DNA from: Strix aluco
Lineage: Eukaryota; Chordata; Aves; Strigiformes; Strigidae
Length of the DNA: 64,000 nt
Direction: 5' to 3'
NCBI RefSeq assembly: GCF_031877795.1
Contig: NC_133970.1
Location: forward strand, 46,761,930-46,825,929
Shown here: piece after piece, positions 34,666-46,191 of the stretch
How positions within the stretch are numbered: position 1 is the first letter of the stretch
Layout of the letters: every line of letters starts with the position of its first letter
The notes under the pieces: model-generated
Databases searched by the model: none
What the model saw: only the letters and a program-made list of their open reading frames with translations
What the model was told of the DNA's origin: nothing
Position numbers and translations under genes: made by a program

Positions 34666-37206
34666 TTATAGTTTAAATCCAGTTTTCAGGGCCTTATTGT
34701 TTTTTGGTATCGGAGTAAAGTGAAGAGCCTCGTATATAGCCTGTATACGCCTGGTAAGTCTCCAATTCCAGACATATATGGCTATAGTGAGAATTAGTAG
34801 GATTGCTACTGCTATCAGCAATGCTATAATTGGGTGGAGAGCTATAGTAAGTATTCCGGTAGCTGTAGGTGACCACCCAAGGAGAGTATCCCACCAGTGG
34901 TGATCAGTGGTCTTCTGTACTTGTGTTAGAATCTCATGAATTTGTTCTGTATCATGTTTTACTACAACCAACGTTTCTTTTCCTTTCCTTTTTACATCTT
35001 CTAGGATGGAGAGTAAGTCTTTATGTTGTAACATTTCTTTAATCCTATTCAAATTCATTCCTATAGAGACAGGATCTATTTTTCTAATCAAGGTATAATC
35101 TGATTCTATTACCTGAGAGGTTAGTACTGGGATAGTATAGGCAAAATCACACCCTTCAATTTTTGTGAAATTGCATACACAATGATTGGAATAGATTCCT
35201 ATCTTTACCCTATGATAGCCATCTATGAGCACACTTGTGCAAAGGGTACGAAGACATATGCACCCTTCTCCTATATATATCATGACTGTATCATTGTTTA
35301 TGGATGACTGTATCTCAAAATGACACACTTTCTGATGTGTGTCTAAGCACATGTCTTCGGCCTGTATGCCGTTCCCTTCACAAACGTATCCCTGCTGGCC
35401 CATATTAATGCATAGTTCTGTGTTGACGGTTTGCCATTTATCCCCTTGCTTCCATGCCCATCTCCTATGCCCTACTGGACTGATTATCATTCCCCCATGG
35501 TGTAGTCCTATAGAGGTAACAGGGTATATGCTATGTTGGGCAGCATCTACAACTGTTAATGCAAAGGCAATTATTTTGTCATCCTGACTTTCATATGTAA
35601 AATTCACCAGTTTCCACCAGGACTGCAACTCCCTCTCTTGAGGTTTTGCCTTATCCCAAATTATCTTTCTAATCTCTGTTGGGAGGATTCCTTCTTCGCC
35701 TTCTCTTAAGATATCGGAAATGACAATTTGCATCCACATTTGTGCCTGGATGCAACTAAGGGCCCAGGATATGTCTTTTGGTATCATTTCCAATCCTTCT
35801 ACTATCATCAAATGGTCCTTAATATTGTTTTTTTCCCAATCAGGGAGTAGTTTAGACGTCAGCCATTCATGATTCCCTAAGGCTAACAAGGATGATATCA
35901 AAGGTTGTTTTAGTTTGACCAGCTCTCCGGTTGTGGATGCCCGCTTGTTCATTATTACTTCTGGGTCTATGCTGTTTAGTACTCCTAGTCCTGTTCCTAA
36001 GACCCCTGTCACATCCCTTTTTGACCTCATAGTGCGAGATTTTAACCACTCTCTCCATCCCTCCTGGGTTGCTTTTATAAATGGGAGGCATTTTTGGTGG
36101 ACGCCTGACATATCTAGTTGCAAATGTAATTCTATTTGCTTCAATGACCATTTAGGATTGTACAATACAATCTGCTGACCTGTTTTCCGAATTATGTGTG
36201 GGCCTGTTTCATAAATATGGTATCCAGGGTATGGGGGAGCCATTAACTTGACCATTGTTGTCATTGTTGGCTTAACCGTCATCGTCGTTGGCTTTATTGG
36301 CCTTGTTCCATTTTTAATTCTAAAAATTATGTTTTCATCTGGACGTTTCCATATACAGCTGACTTCTGCTGTCTCAGTTAATGAAAAACTCAGCCAAGTT
36401 GATTCAGCTTGGACTTGGATTTGAAATTTAAATTTTAACCCATTTCCCTGTCGTTTCCATAGACATTCCACCATAACATTTTGTTCTAAAATGTGGTCGT
36501 GCCAACACTCAGGCTTACTACCATCACAGTCTGTAACGCTTTTACCCTGTGAGGTTGAAATTGATATCTGGGTGGACCCACTATACTTGGTTCCATCCAC
36601 CATTCGACATCCTATGCTAATTTCTTCCCCGGATATCCCCCATATCTGAGGGATTCCTTCACCTTCATTCCATATTCCCTCTTTATATACATAACCTCCA
36701 GAGCCTTCTTTGTACATGACCACAGTAGCTAAAGTTAGCCCTTGTATATCTGATTTTTTCCCCATTGTCTCTGTGTGTGCCAAATGAGCCCGTGACCACG
36801 GCCACTTGTCATTGCCAACACCCGGGGTGCTACAGCATCCCAGTTCACAGCATCTCCATAGATCAAACAATCGTTTAGAAAACCTTGTGATTTGCTTCCA
36901 ACTAGGGGGTTGAGTTACAACACTTATAATACTTGCCGGTTCAAAACTGTTCCTTGCACAACCTATTAACATTCCCCCTTTTTTTGCCATGATTTCATAA
37001 TTTCCTGCTTCCTCATCCCAGACCCATGAGTCATTCAGATACAGAGACACTTGTATTGCTACTACCACTAGATGTTGGTTTTTCTTATTTGGCCGAAACA
37101 TATACATTGGTGACAAAAAAGAGCTGCTTCCCACTGCCATATCCTGACTCAATATTATGACCGAGATAAGAATAATTTCCCTGGTTGGACTTGTGTGATT
37201 CTCCAT
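34666..37206 (-). CDS. env: Large intact envelope gene of ERV-B (846 aa, atypical)
   Basis: It is an uninterrupted frame that begins 52 bases inside the end of pol, as env genes do. A short hydrophobic leader (about residues 11-20) fits a signal peptide. A furin-like site RSKR at about 394-397 is followed by a Gly-rich, fusion-peptide-like stretch ([10 protein letters not shown]). The C-terminal half has many Cys residues, and a membrane anchor of about 30 residues (785-814) precedes a 30-residue tail. There is no CXXC/CX6CC pair, so this is not the gamma-type envelope of ERV-A or ERV-C. Size and layout recall the avian OVEX1-type envelope, from memory and unverified. No stop, although the rest of the provirus is broken. 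Confidence 0.85.
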   Translation of the reverse strand: MENHTSPTREIILISVIILSQDMAVGSSSFLSPMYMFRPNKKNQHLVVVAIQVSLYLNDSWVWDEEAGNYEIMAKKGGMLIGCARNSFEPASIISVVTQPPSWKQITRFSKRLFDLWRCCELGCCSTPGVGNDKWPWSRAHLAHTETMGKKSDIQGLTLATVVMYKEGSGGYVYKEGIWNEGEGIPQIWGISGEEISIGCRMVDGTKYSGSTQISISTSQGKSVTDCDGSKPECWHDHILEQNVMVECLWKRQGNGLKFKFQIQVQAESTWLSFSLTETAEVSCIWKRPDENIIFRIKNGTRPIKPTTMTVKPTMTTMVKLMAPPYPGYHIYETGPHIIRKTGQQIVLYNPKWSLKQIELHLQLDMSGVHQKCLPFIKATQEGWREWLKSRTMRSKRDVTGVLGTGLGVLNSIDPEVIMNKRASTTGELVKLKQPLISSLLALGNHEWLTSKLLPDWEKNNIKDHLMIVEGLEMIPKDISWALSCIQAQMWMQIVISDILREGEEGILPTEIRKIIWDKAKPQERELQSWWKLVNFTYESQDDKIIAFALTVVDAAQHSIYPVTSIGLHHGGMIISPVGHRRWAWKQGDKWQTVNTELCINMGQQGYVCEGNGIQAEDMCLDTHQKVCHFEIQSSINNDTVMIYIGEGCICLRTLCTSVLIDGYHRVKIGIYSNHCVCNFTKIEGCDFAYTIPVLTSQVIESDYTLIRKIDPVSIGMNLNRIKEMLQHKDLLSILEDVKRKGKETLVVVKHDTEQIHEILTQVQKTTDHHWWDTLLGWSPTATGILTIALHPIIALLIAVAILLILTIAIYVWNWRLTRRIQAIYEALHFTPIPKNNKALKTGFKL

Positions 37207-37934
37207 TGGGACTTAGGTGCCTTCTTCACTTGTGAGTGATGAATCCAGGCGTTCTGTTCCTTGATTTTGATAGCCGTGTAAGAGGTCAGCAGTACTTGAA
37301 ACGGTCCTTCCCACTGTGGTTCCAGGGTCTTATCTGCAAAAGACTTCACATATACAAAATCGCCAGGCGATATCTTATGTACGGGTCCATCAAGCCCCCT
37401 GCCTCTAGTACTATATACATGTTTCTCAATCTTTCTGAGTTGTTTGCTCAACTCTATGAGGTACCCATTCATTATTTCCTCCCCTACTTGTGATGATATC
37501 CCCATCTTTACAGAATACGGTCTTCCATATAGAATTTCAAAAGAACTTATCCCCTCCTTGGCTCTGGGCCTTGTCCTGATTCGTAAGAGTGCCAGAGGCA
37601 AAGACTGTGGCCAAGCCAAATTTGCTTCTTGTCCCAATTTCACAAACTGTTGTTTAATCAAGTGCTTCATTTTCTCTACCTGGCCACTCGATTGCGGTCG
37701 ATAAGGTGTATGCAGCTGCCAATCAATTCCTAACAGCAAACTCACTTGTTGAACTATTTTTGATATAAAGTGTGATCCCCTATCTGAGGACATTGCTGAT
37801 GGTACACCAAACCTTGGAATGATTTCTTGTAGCAAGACTTTGGTGACCTCTCGGGCTTTTGCCGTTCTACAAGGAAACGCTTCTGGCCATCCTGAAAAAG
37901 TATCCGTTAATACCAGCAAATACCAGTACCCCCC
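37155..37934 (-). pseudogene. pol: pol of ERV-B, 3' part (integrase core and C-terminus)
   Basis: Reading starts at the ERV-C junction and continues [16 protein letters not shown], then SDRGSHF and the glutamate in [10 protein letters not shown], the second and third acidic residues of the DDE site. The first is on the other side of ERV-C (WQIDFSE). It ends at 37155, after overlapping env by 52 bases. No stop occurs in this part, so integrase was intact when ERV-C cut it. Splitting by 8.26 kb inactivates it. Confidence 0.93.
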
Positions 37935-38246
37935 TGTGGTAGGTAGGGTCCGGCGACCGGAAGATATCGCGTTGTACGGAAAGATAAGCTAGGGTCCGGC
38001 GACCGGAAGATATCGTGTTGTACGGAAAGATAGAGCCTCCCTCCCTGCAACCAATCAATATGGATCTCTGACGTAAGCAGGCGGAAGTGACGAGGTAAAC
38101 CCAGGTGATATAAGGCAGTGTAACCTTTCAATAAATGCCATTTTGCCTCCACCACATTGGTGTATGTGTGCTGATGGACCAAGCAACCTGGGATTGGTTG
38201 CCGTGCCGTTCCTGAATCAGGTCGCCACGCCTTGAGAAAGGCAACA
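37935..38246 (+). repeat. 5' LTR of ERV-C (312 bp)
   Basis: It runs TGTGGTAGG to GAAAGGCAACA. U3 holds a 46-bp tandem duplication (37945-37990 and 37991 to about 38033). A TATA-like GTGATATAAGGC near 38106 and TTCAATAAATGCC near 38128 (polyadenylation signal) mark the promoter and R. Its sequence matches the 3' LTR at all but one position. Confidence 0.95.
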
Positions 38247-38249
38247 AAG

Positions 38250-38267
38250 TGGTGCCGAAACCCGGGA
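38250..38267 (+). other. Primer binding site of ERV-C, tRNA-Phe
   Basis: TGGTGCCGAAACCCGGGA starts three bases after the LTR. It is complementary to the 3' end of vertebrate tRNA-Phe over all 18 bases, judged from memory of that tRNA. Phe priming is uncommon; the human HERV-F group is the known example. Confidence 0.85.
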
Positions 38268-38348
38268 ATTTCGCCTGGATTTGGTGAACGGCGGCCGGAG
38301 CGGCAGGACCAGCCCGGCGGGGAGGACGCTCCCGGACCATCAAGGAGA

Positions 38349-40713
38349 ATGGAAGCCCTTGTAAAGGTCGTATCTGAGCTGCATAAGCAGTGGGGGATTG
38401 ATTGTAAGCCTAAAGATTTTACCCTTGCAGTTGCGAGGCTTTTACAGATTGGGGTCATTGATCAGCCGGTGGATATACTCCACCCAGAAACGTGGGATAA
38501 ATGCACTAAAGTGTTTGCCGAGGAGACCATGTCCTCAGGCACGGCAAAACACCTTAAGGCATGGGGGAAGGTCGTGCAGGCTTTGAAAAAAGCCCTGCAG
38601 GAGCAGGAAATGTGGAGGGCGGCAAGGGACTGTTTATTAGCTGTCCCGAAACTTGGGGTCGGAGCAGCCACACAGACCTCACGCCCTCTAAATGATGATA
38701 ATTCAGCGGACCCTGGGGACCGGCGGGAGGGTGATACCCCCCCCCCCTCAATCCCCAAACCACCCTACTCCGCTCGTGAGGGATCAGGGGCGGGCGGAGT
38801 CCCTCTGGGGTGGGCTGGCCGGGGAGGCTGGGAATGCCGCAGAGAAAATAGAATCTGATAACATCTGGGTGAGACCGCTGCCCTATGCGCCTCTGAATGG
38901 CACTGACCGGGAAGAGGAAGGGAGGGGCGATGATGTTCTTGGTGAAGATAAGGAAGGAATGCAAGATTTAATGAATACACGTGGGCAAGAAGATAAGGAC
39001 AACAAAAAAGAGAAAGGCGGTATGGACAATCAAAAGGGGAAAGCCAATCAGAGCATTTACCCAGTAATATGCCCGCACTCTCCACCAATGGAGAGTGAGG
39101 AGGAGGAGAATGGTAGGGATGGTCAGAAAGGGGAGGCGGAGGCAACTAAGGAGTGGAGGACCAATCAGAATGTCCCCCTACAAACATGCCCCTATAGAGT
39201 AAACTCCTCCCTGGTCAGACAAGGGGGCGAGTCGAAGGGGAGGGAATTGCCCGATTACGGACAAAGTAGGAGGGGTCGAAGTCCCAAAAAGGAATGTAGG
39301 CGGGACAGGAGCCCAAAGAAAAAACATCAGAGCCTGGAAGTGACTAGTGAGTCAAGTTCCGATCTTGAGTCGGATGCAGATGGAGACGACTGGCTTACGG
39401 CTGATTTAAACTCAGATGAAGATGAGACAAAAATTGGAACTCGATATAATACTGCTCATAGCAAAAAAGGAATACGAGAGAATAAAATTCCTCTTACGGA
39501 TTGGAGGAAAATAAAAATTGCATGTGCAGATTGGGCCCCCTCAGCCGCGCTAGCATACCCGGTTAGAGTAATGGGAGATGGTGATGGGGCACGAAGAGTG
39601 TACTCTCCTATAAATCCTAAAGATATACAGGCGATCATTAAGGCGATCGCTGATAAGGGGCTCAATTCTGCCATGGTCTCTACTTTAGTAGATGGCATCT
39701 TTGGAGGAGATGACATGCTCCCATTTGATATAAAACAAACCTGCAGGCTGATTTTTGATGGCGCAGGGATGATAGTTTTCAAACAAGATTGGGAGGACAA
39801 CTGCGTGAGACAATTAGCTCAGGTAACAGGGGTGGACCACCCATTGTATGGTTCTAGTTTACAACGATTGATGGGAACGGATCCAACAATGATCACACCT
39901 CAAGCGCAGGCTCTGGGTCTGCGAGCCCATGAGGTGATGACAACCACCCGTGCAGCTAGGGAAGCTATTCGTACAGCTTCTAAGGTTATTGCCAAGCCGT
40001 CCCCATGGTCAACTATAAAACAAAATGAGAGTGAGAGTTTCGCGCAGTTTGTGGATCGCCTTCAAGCAGCGATTGACTCTTCCTCCCTGCCTGCAGAGGC
40101 AAAGGGTCCGGTAGTCGCAGACTGTTTACGCCAACAATACAATGCCAGCACTAAAGAAATTTTACAATCGCTGCCGGTGGGGTCGAGTTTGGCAGACATG
40201 ATTAGACATGTCGCGAAAGAGGAACATTTAGTCCCGATTCAAGCAGCTGTCCATACCGCAATAGCTAGCATAATGGCATGTTTTAAATGTGGCCAAGCAG
40301 GCCATATCATGGCAAATTGCCCTCAATTAATGAATCCACCCACGATACCTACCTCACGTCAGATATCACCTAAAGGTCCATGTTGGCGCTGCGGTAAGAA
40401 TGGACATCATGCAAAGGAATGTAAATTGAAGAGTCAGGGAAACGGGAGGGGGAGGAGGCGCCTGAGCCACGCACAGCTTCCTCCCGTACGAGATATGAGG
40501 CGGCTCAACCTTGTCAATCCTGGGTGGGATCCGGTGCCCCCAAACCTGCCACCAAACTATATCGACCCCCGAGGGGGCCAGATATCCTCGAAACCATTGC
40601 CCCCTCAGGGAACGACCAACATTACAGCTCAACAAATGGGAAATCAGCCAACTCAACCTACGCTGCAGGGACCGCCTTCAGGGAGCGGGACCCTAGGGTG
40701 GCCTTGGCAATAA
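38349..40713 (+). pseudogene. gag: gag of ERV-C (alpharetrovirus-like), one frame change
   Basis: The frame starts MEALVKVVSELHKQWG without an N-terminal Gly, as in alpharetrovirus matrix, which is acetylated and not myristoylated. It runs to about 38736, where a run of 11 C (38737-38747) coincides with a change of frame. The second frame then stays open to TAA 40711-40713. It holds a charged linker, a capsid with the major homology region (near SESFAQFVDRLQAAI) and two complete zinc knuckles, CFKCGQAGHIMANC and CWRCGKNGHHAKEC. The only visible lesion is in the C run, which could be biological or a base-calling error. Gag would bind RNA and build the particle. Confidence 0.88.
40638..40644 (+). 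promoter_or_regulatory. Candidate -1 ribosomal frameshift site GGGAAAT
   Basis: The heptamer G GGA AAT is in the gag reading frame, 67 bases before the gag stop and after both zinc knuckles. Slipping by -1 enters the pro-pol frame, which is open across this point. The gag-pro site of Mason-Pfizer monkey virus is GGGAAAC, one base different. No downstream pseudoknot was tested. Confidence 0.65.
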
Positions 40714-43700
40714 GATGTGATAGTCCACCGATAGTGTGGGGAATTTGTTCCCTTTATGACGCACCCAATGGCACTACTATCAACGTCCCCTTCTTAATTG
40801 ATACGGGAGCGGATGTAACAGTTATTTCTGAAACGAATTGGCCCTCGGGATGGAAATTGGAGGAAGCCCCCATGGTAGGTGGAGTTGGGGGAATGACTCG
40901 AGCCCGAAAGAGTACCCAGTTAATAGCAATTACGCTCCATACTGAGAGGGGACCAGAAAAAACTATTGCCCTTTTCCCATATGTCATGTCAAAAGTCCCA
41001 CCCCTATTGGGAAGGGACGCGTTAGCATTATTAGATGCTAGAGTGACAAATTTGTTCATGATAAGGACTGCGGCAGCATATCCATTTCCACCAATTAGAC
41101 TAATGTGGAAATCATCTGACCCAGTATGGGTTGAACAGTGGCCATTGTCGAAGCCTCGAATGGAAGCTCTTTTAGAGTTGGTAAATTGTGAGCTACAACG
41201 AGGTCACATTGAACCTTCTACCAGTCCATGGAATACTCCAGTTTTCGTAATACCTAAACGAAACAGTACAGAATACCGCCTTCTCCATGATTTACGTGAG
41301 GTAAATAAGAGAATTCAGCCCATGGGTCAGGTTCAAACGTTGTTACCCATGAATTCTATGATACCGAAAGGGCAACCATGTGCGATCCTTGACATCAAAG
41401 ATTGTTTCTTTTCAATACCTCTGCATGATGACGATAAGGAGTGATTTGCTTTTTCTGTTGTATTTCCGAATAGTCAACAACCTAATCTATGTTTTCAATG
41501 GAAGGTGTTACCCCAAGGGATGGTTAACTCGCCTACTATTTGTCAGATCACGGTTGATCGGGCGTTAGCACCAGTCCGACGCAGTAATCCAATTGCGACC
41601 ATCATTCAATATATGGATGACATCTTGATTGCCGCCCCGTCAGGTAGCCGAGTAGATCAGTTAGTATTAACGGTTTCAGAAACTTTGCGGGCAAATGGGT
41701 TTGAGATCGCGAGCTCTAAAATTAAAAAGGGGCCATGTGTAAGCTTTTTGGGAACTGAAATCACAAGTTCATATATAACCCCTCCTCAAGTAAAGATCCA
41801 TCGAAACATCAAAACGCTCCATGATGTGCAACAATTGGTGGGGTCCTTACAATGGCTCCGTAACATCATTTTAATCCCACCAAAAATCATGGCTTCCCTA
41901 TATGATCTTTTGAAAGGGAAGCAGCCTTGGGAAAAGAAAGTTCTAACAACCGAGGCAATGGATTCTCTTGATTTTATTGAGCAACAGATGTCTTCTAGTA
42001 TGCTCGCTAGATGGAGCCCTGCTATACCAATTGACTTGTATGTGCACTTTACAACAGGGGGAGGAGTAGGGGCGCTAGCCCAAGGTCCCCCTGAAAAAGC
42101 TCAACCAATACAATGGATAGTTTTGGGAAAACCGTCACGTGCATTCTTTTCAGGAATCGAGTGTCTTGGCAACCTCATTATGAAAGGCAGAAAACTTGCA
42201 TTGAGACACTTAGGCATTGAACCCGCAAAAATATATCTACCCTTTCGTAAGCAGCTGTCGATACAATCAGTAGTGATGTCAGAACACCTTGCTATAGCCA
42301 TTGCCGGATTCGGTGGAGAAATACAATATGCCGTGAAGCCCCCCTGGACTCAGTTGTTGACAATTGTTGATCTTGACCTTCCTCAAAAGATCATAGACCG
42401 GCCTCAACCGGGACCAACGATCTTTACAGACGCGTCCTCAATAACTTCAACCGCAGTAGCTGTGTGGCAGTCGGGAGAAGAATGGCATTGTACCAAAATG
42501 ACCGATCGTACACTCTCGGTCCAGTTACTTGAAGCATCTGCCGTAGCATTAGCATGTGGGCTATTCCCCACAGAACATCTTAACATAGTCACTGATTCTT
42601 TGTTTGTAGTTAAATTATGCGTGGCCATGTCGGGACCTGGTGTGTCGACATCTACAGCGGCCTTAATGCTGGAAAAAGCACTATATTCTCGACAGGGTAC
42701 CATATCGGTCATCCACGTTAATAGCCACAGCCCGGTTAAAGGTTTCTTTCAAAAGGGCAATGATAAAGCAGCTGCAGCTGCCAAAGGATTGTGGACTTTA
42801 AGGGATGCTCGTTTGTTACATGAGTCCCTTCACATTGGAGCTAGAGCACTGGCTAAGAAGTGTGGTGTCTCAATTACAGATGCGAAACATGTAGTCGCTA
42901 CATGTCCTCATTGCCAGAAAGCTCCCCTTTGGTCTAGTGGAGTTAATCCTCGAGGCCTTAAAGCCTCCGAAGTATGGCAGACAGATTTTACGCATTGCCA
43001 ATTGTTGAAACCTCGGGCTTGGCTAGCAGTGACTGTAGATACATTTAGTGGAATGATTGTAGCCACACAACATCTTAAGACTAATTCCAAAACAACCATC
43101 CAACATTGGCTGACAGCGATGGCGTGGCTTGGTGTTCCTAATCAGATCAAAACGGACAATGGACCAAATTTTGTCTCTAAATCTGTGCAGGTCTTTGTTC
43201 AGAAGTGGGGCATTACTTTGTTACATGGTATCCCGTATAATAGTACGGGCCAGGCCATCGTTGAACGTGCGAATCAAACTTTGAAATCAAAACTAGAGGT
43301 GCTAGCAAAGGCAGAAGGTTTTGATAATGCCATCCCCTCAGGAGACCAAGCACAACTTCTTGCAACAGCTCTATTAGCCTTAAATCAGTACCCTAGAGGT
43401 GAAGAAGTAAATAGCCCGGCCCAGAAACATTGGGCCACAAGGGCTATGGAGGAAGGCCCATTGGTCAGAGCCAGAAATGAACTGGGTGAATGGGAACAGG
43501 GGTGGAGGTTGGTTCTTACGGGGCGAGGATATGCAGCTATTAAAAAAGACGGTAGAATTAAGTGGTGTCCACTCAAGTCCATCAAACCAGATCTTCAGAT
43601 TTGCGATAATGGCAATAGTACTACTACTAATAATAACAACAATAGTAATGGAATTAAACTAACAAAAACTGTAAGTTCTTGTTCACAGGATCAATTTATT

Positions 43701-43727
43701 GGGCACCCCCGTAATTCGTACACTCCG
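40641..43727 (+). pseudogene. pol: pro-pol of ERV-C (protease, RT, RNase H, integrase), one TGA
   Basis: Protease has an intact LIDTGADVTVIS site and LLGRDAL flap-end motif. RT has LHDLREVNK, LDIKDCFFSIPL and QYMDDILIA (YMDD). RNase H has FTDASS, LLEASA and TDSLF. Integrase has the H-H-C-C zinc site (HESLH, then CPHCQ) and the full D-D-E set (WQTDFTH, KTDNGPNF, GQAIVERAN). The single break is TGA 41442-41444 in RT, after the LDIKD motif. No stop separates pol from env: the frame runs on from 41445 to 44606. Unlike Rous sarcoma virus, where protease is in gag, here protease is in the frameshifted frame. Confidence 0.93.
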
Positions 43728-45596
43728 ATGAGCAACAGGGATGACGGAGCAGTAGAGACCCCAACAGAATCAGAGAAGCCTGTACTGACAGCCGCATCAA
43801 CAGAACCTAGACGTCGGCAGAACAACTTTCGTAGAAAGGATCTACGACATCTTTGCGTACTTCTAATTCTAGGGTTTGTCATTATGGGAGAAGCAAGATC
43901 AAATTACAATCACCATCAGCCATTCAGGTGGGTCCTGCGGGACCCAACAAATAATCGAGTAATAAAGGAAAATATAACAGCAGGGGCTCCGACTTTTATG
44001 ATTACATTCGGAGCTCTATTTCCTGGAGTAGCAGGCCCCGCAGCAATAAACCCAAATATTAGGAGACATGGACAAACATATGGGGAAATATATTGGTGCC
44101 CAGGTTCAAATCCAGGGAAAAGTTATTGTAACTACCCTGGATATTGGTTTTGTGGATATTGGGGTTGTGAAACCATAGTGACGGGTAATAGATGGACACC
44201 AGAAAGAAAGGATGAATTTTTACGAGTGAGCTGGGGATCTAACCATTTCCAGTTGGTTTTGGAAATTTTAAATCCGGGTGATTCAGGATGGCTTTTAGGT
44301 AAGATGTGGTCTCCGTTTCTTCAGAGAAGTTACAAAGATATGGGAGTACTTGTGCAGATCATTAAGACTGTACCCCAGGCACCTCAAGCTATTGGGCCCA
44401 ATCTAGTCCTTAATCCACAGACGCCTAAACCTGTAAGACATGACACTACGACTGCCGTTAGAAAAGCGACTCCTACTGATGCTGAAATTTTGACAACGTT
44501 TGATCCTAAACTACCCCCTTTATGGAAATTACTAAATTCGACATACCAAATATTAAATTCAACAAATCCAAAGATGATGACACATTGTTGGCTTTGTTAT
44601 GATGTATGACCTCCTCTTTATGAGGCAGTGGGTATACCTTCTGAACCAAAATGGGTGAGTGGGCCTAATCTGATACAATGTTTGTGGAACAATTCTCAAA
44701 ACAAACAGGGAGTAACAATGCAACAAGTGTCAGGGCAAGGTGCATGTGTTGGTGTAATACCTCTTGAAAAAAGAAGTCTATGTAAGTTTGAGATTATACA
44801 AGACAGACAACAACTTAATAAAAACAACGGAAAAATAGCTGATTGGTTAGTCCCGGCTACTAATACAAAATGGATATGTTCAAAGGCCAGAATTACTCCA
44901 TGTATATCTATTAGGAAACTTAAGATAAAAGCCAAATTTTGTATACAAGTATTAATTATTCCGAGAATTATATATCACCCGGAGGAATATGTTTATGATC
45001 ATTTGACTTCTTCAACCTTGCACCATGTACAAAAGCGAGAACCTTTTACTGCTCTGACCATAGCTACCCTATTGACCATAGGAGCCGCGGGAGCAGGAAC
45101 AGGAATAGCTTCATTAGTTGAGCAGAATCAAAAATTTCATTCCCTTAGAATGGCAGTGGATGAGGATCTTACTCGAATTGAGAAATCAATCAGCGCTTTA
45201 GAACAATCGCTGAGTTCATTGTTGGAAGTAGTTCTCCAAAATCGTAGAGGATTAGATCTCTTGTTTTTACAACAAGGAGGATTATGTGCTGCTTTGGGGG
45301 AAGAATGCTGTATATATGCAGACAACACTGGTGTCGTTCATGATACTATGGCCAAACTCCGGGAGGGTTTAGAAAAAAGAAAGAGGGATAGGGAAGCCCA
45401 GCAAGGATGGTTTGAGTCGTGGTTTAATCGTACGCCATGGCTAACCACCCTCATTTCTACGCTAATGGGACCGATTATACTGTTCATGCTAGTGTTGATT
45501 TTTGGACCATGTATATTGAACAGGCTTGTGCTGTTTGTTAAGAGTCGACTAGAAAAAGTTAACATAATGTTAGTAGAACGTCGACAGTTGCTTTGA
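43728..45596 (+). pseudogene. env: env of ERV-C (gamma type), one TGA
   Basis: The first ATG in the env part, at 43728, precedes a basic stretch (RRRQNNFRRKDLR) and a hydrophobic signal segment (LCVLLILGFVIMG). SU contains CWLC near 44587-44598, immediately before a TGA at 44607-44609, the only stop. TM continues in the same frame with KRE at the SU/TM boundary, a Gly/Ala-rich fusion peptide (TIGAAGAGTGIASL), a heptad region, QNRRGLDLLFLQQGG, a CX6CC motif (C-AALGEE-CC) and a membrane anchor near 45445-45540. The covalent CXXC-CX6CC pair defines a gamma-type envelope; avian leukosis-type envelopes lack the SU CXXC. Start codon choice is uncertain, as the mRNA would be spliced. Confidence 0.85.
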
Positions 45597-45865
45597 GAAC
45601 GCAACATTAGTATATAATCTTAGTTTGATCATTTTTATATAGAAAGGTATGTTCTATGATTAATGAATTTCTTCTATTTTCTATTTGTCCGATATGTCCT
45701 ATGTTTTATATAAGCTCTTTATTGTAACCTTTTTAGTTCGTTATGGTTTATCAACTTAATCACACGTAATAAGGGATTTTTAGTCATTTTAGATGCTACT
45801 AACTTAATGTGCCTTGTATTTTATATTTTTAAACTTTTATACTTCTGCCCATTTACTTTAAGCAT

Positions 45866-45879
45866 AGGGAGGGGGGAAA
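45866..45879 (+). other. Polypurine tract of ERV-C
   Basis: AGGGAGGGGGGAAA lies directly before the TG of the 3' LTR. Confidence 0.85.
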
Positions 45880-46191
45880 TGTGGTAGGTATGGTCCGGCG
45901 ACCGGAAGATATCGCGTTGTACGGAAAGATAAGCTAGGGTCCGGCGACCGGAAGATATCGTGTTGTACGGAAAGATAGAGCCTCCCTCCCTGCAACCAAT
46001 CAATATGGATCTCTGACGTAAGCAGGCGGAAGTGACGAGGTAAACCCAGGTGATATAAGGCAGTGTAACCTTTCAATAAATGCCATTTTGCCTCCACCAC
46101 ATTGGTGTATGTGTGCTGATGGACCAAGCAACCTGGGATTGGTTGCCGTGCCGTTCCTGAATCAGGTCGCCACGCCTTGAGAAAGGCAACA
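45880..46191 (+). repeat. 3' LTR of ERV-C (312 bp)
   Basis: Identical to the 5' LTR except for one base in the first tandem unit (T at 45891). It carries the same 46-bp duplication (45890-45935 and 45936 to about 45978), CAATAAATGCC and the terminal GGCAACA, and is followed by the CCCCCC duplication of the ERV-B integrase sequence. Confidence 0.95.

Larger units (their letters stand above)
37935..46191 (+). mobile_element. ERV-C: young alpharetrovirus-like provirus inside ERV-B pol
   Basis: Two 312-bp LTRs, a tRNA-Phe primer site, gag, pro-pol, env and a polypurine tract are all present. It is flanked by CCCCCC at 37929-37934 and 46192-46197, a 6-bp duplication of the alpha- or betaretroviral size. 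By direct comparison the LTRs differ at a single base (G at 37946 against T at 45891), so the insertion is recent. The gag N-terminus and gag-pol layout resemble alpharetroviruses, but env is a gamma-type protein and the primer tRNA differs from the tRNA-Trp used by Rous sarcoma virus. I infer a recombinant lineage. Confidence 0.94.

Noticed and set aside
37907..38458. 183-codon minus-strand frame, with a partner at 45858-46223
   Set aside because: Both are antisense readings of the ERV-C LTR and leader and share sequence only because the LTRs are the same.
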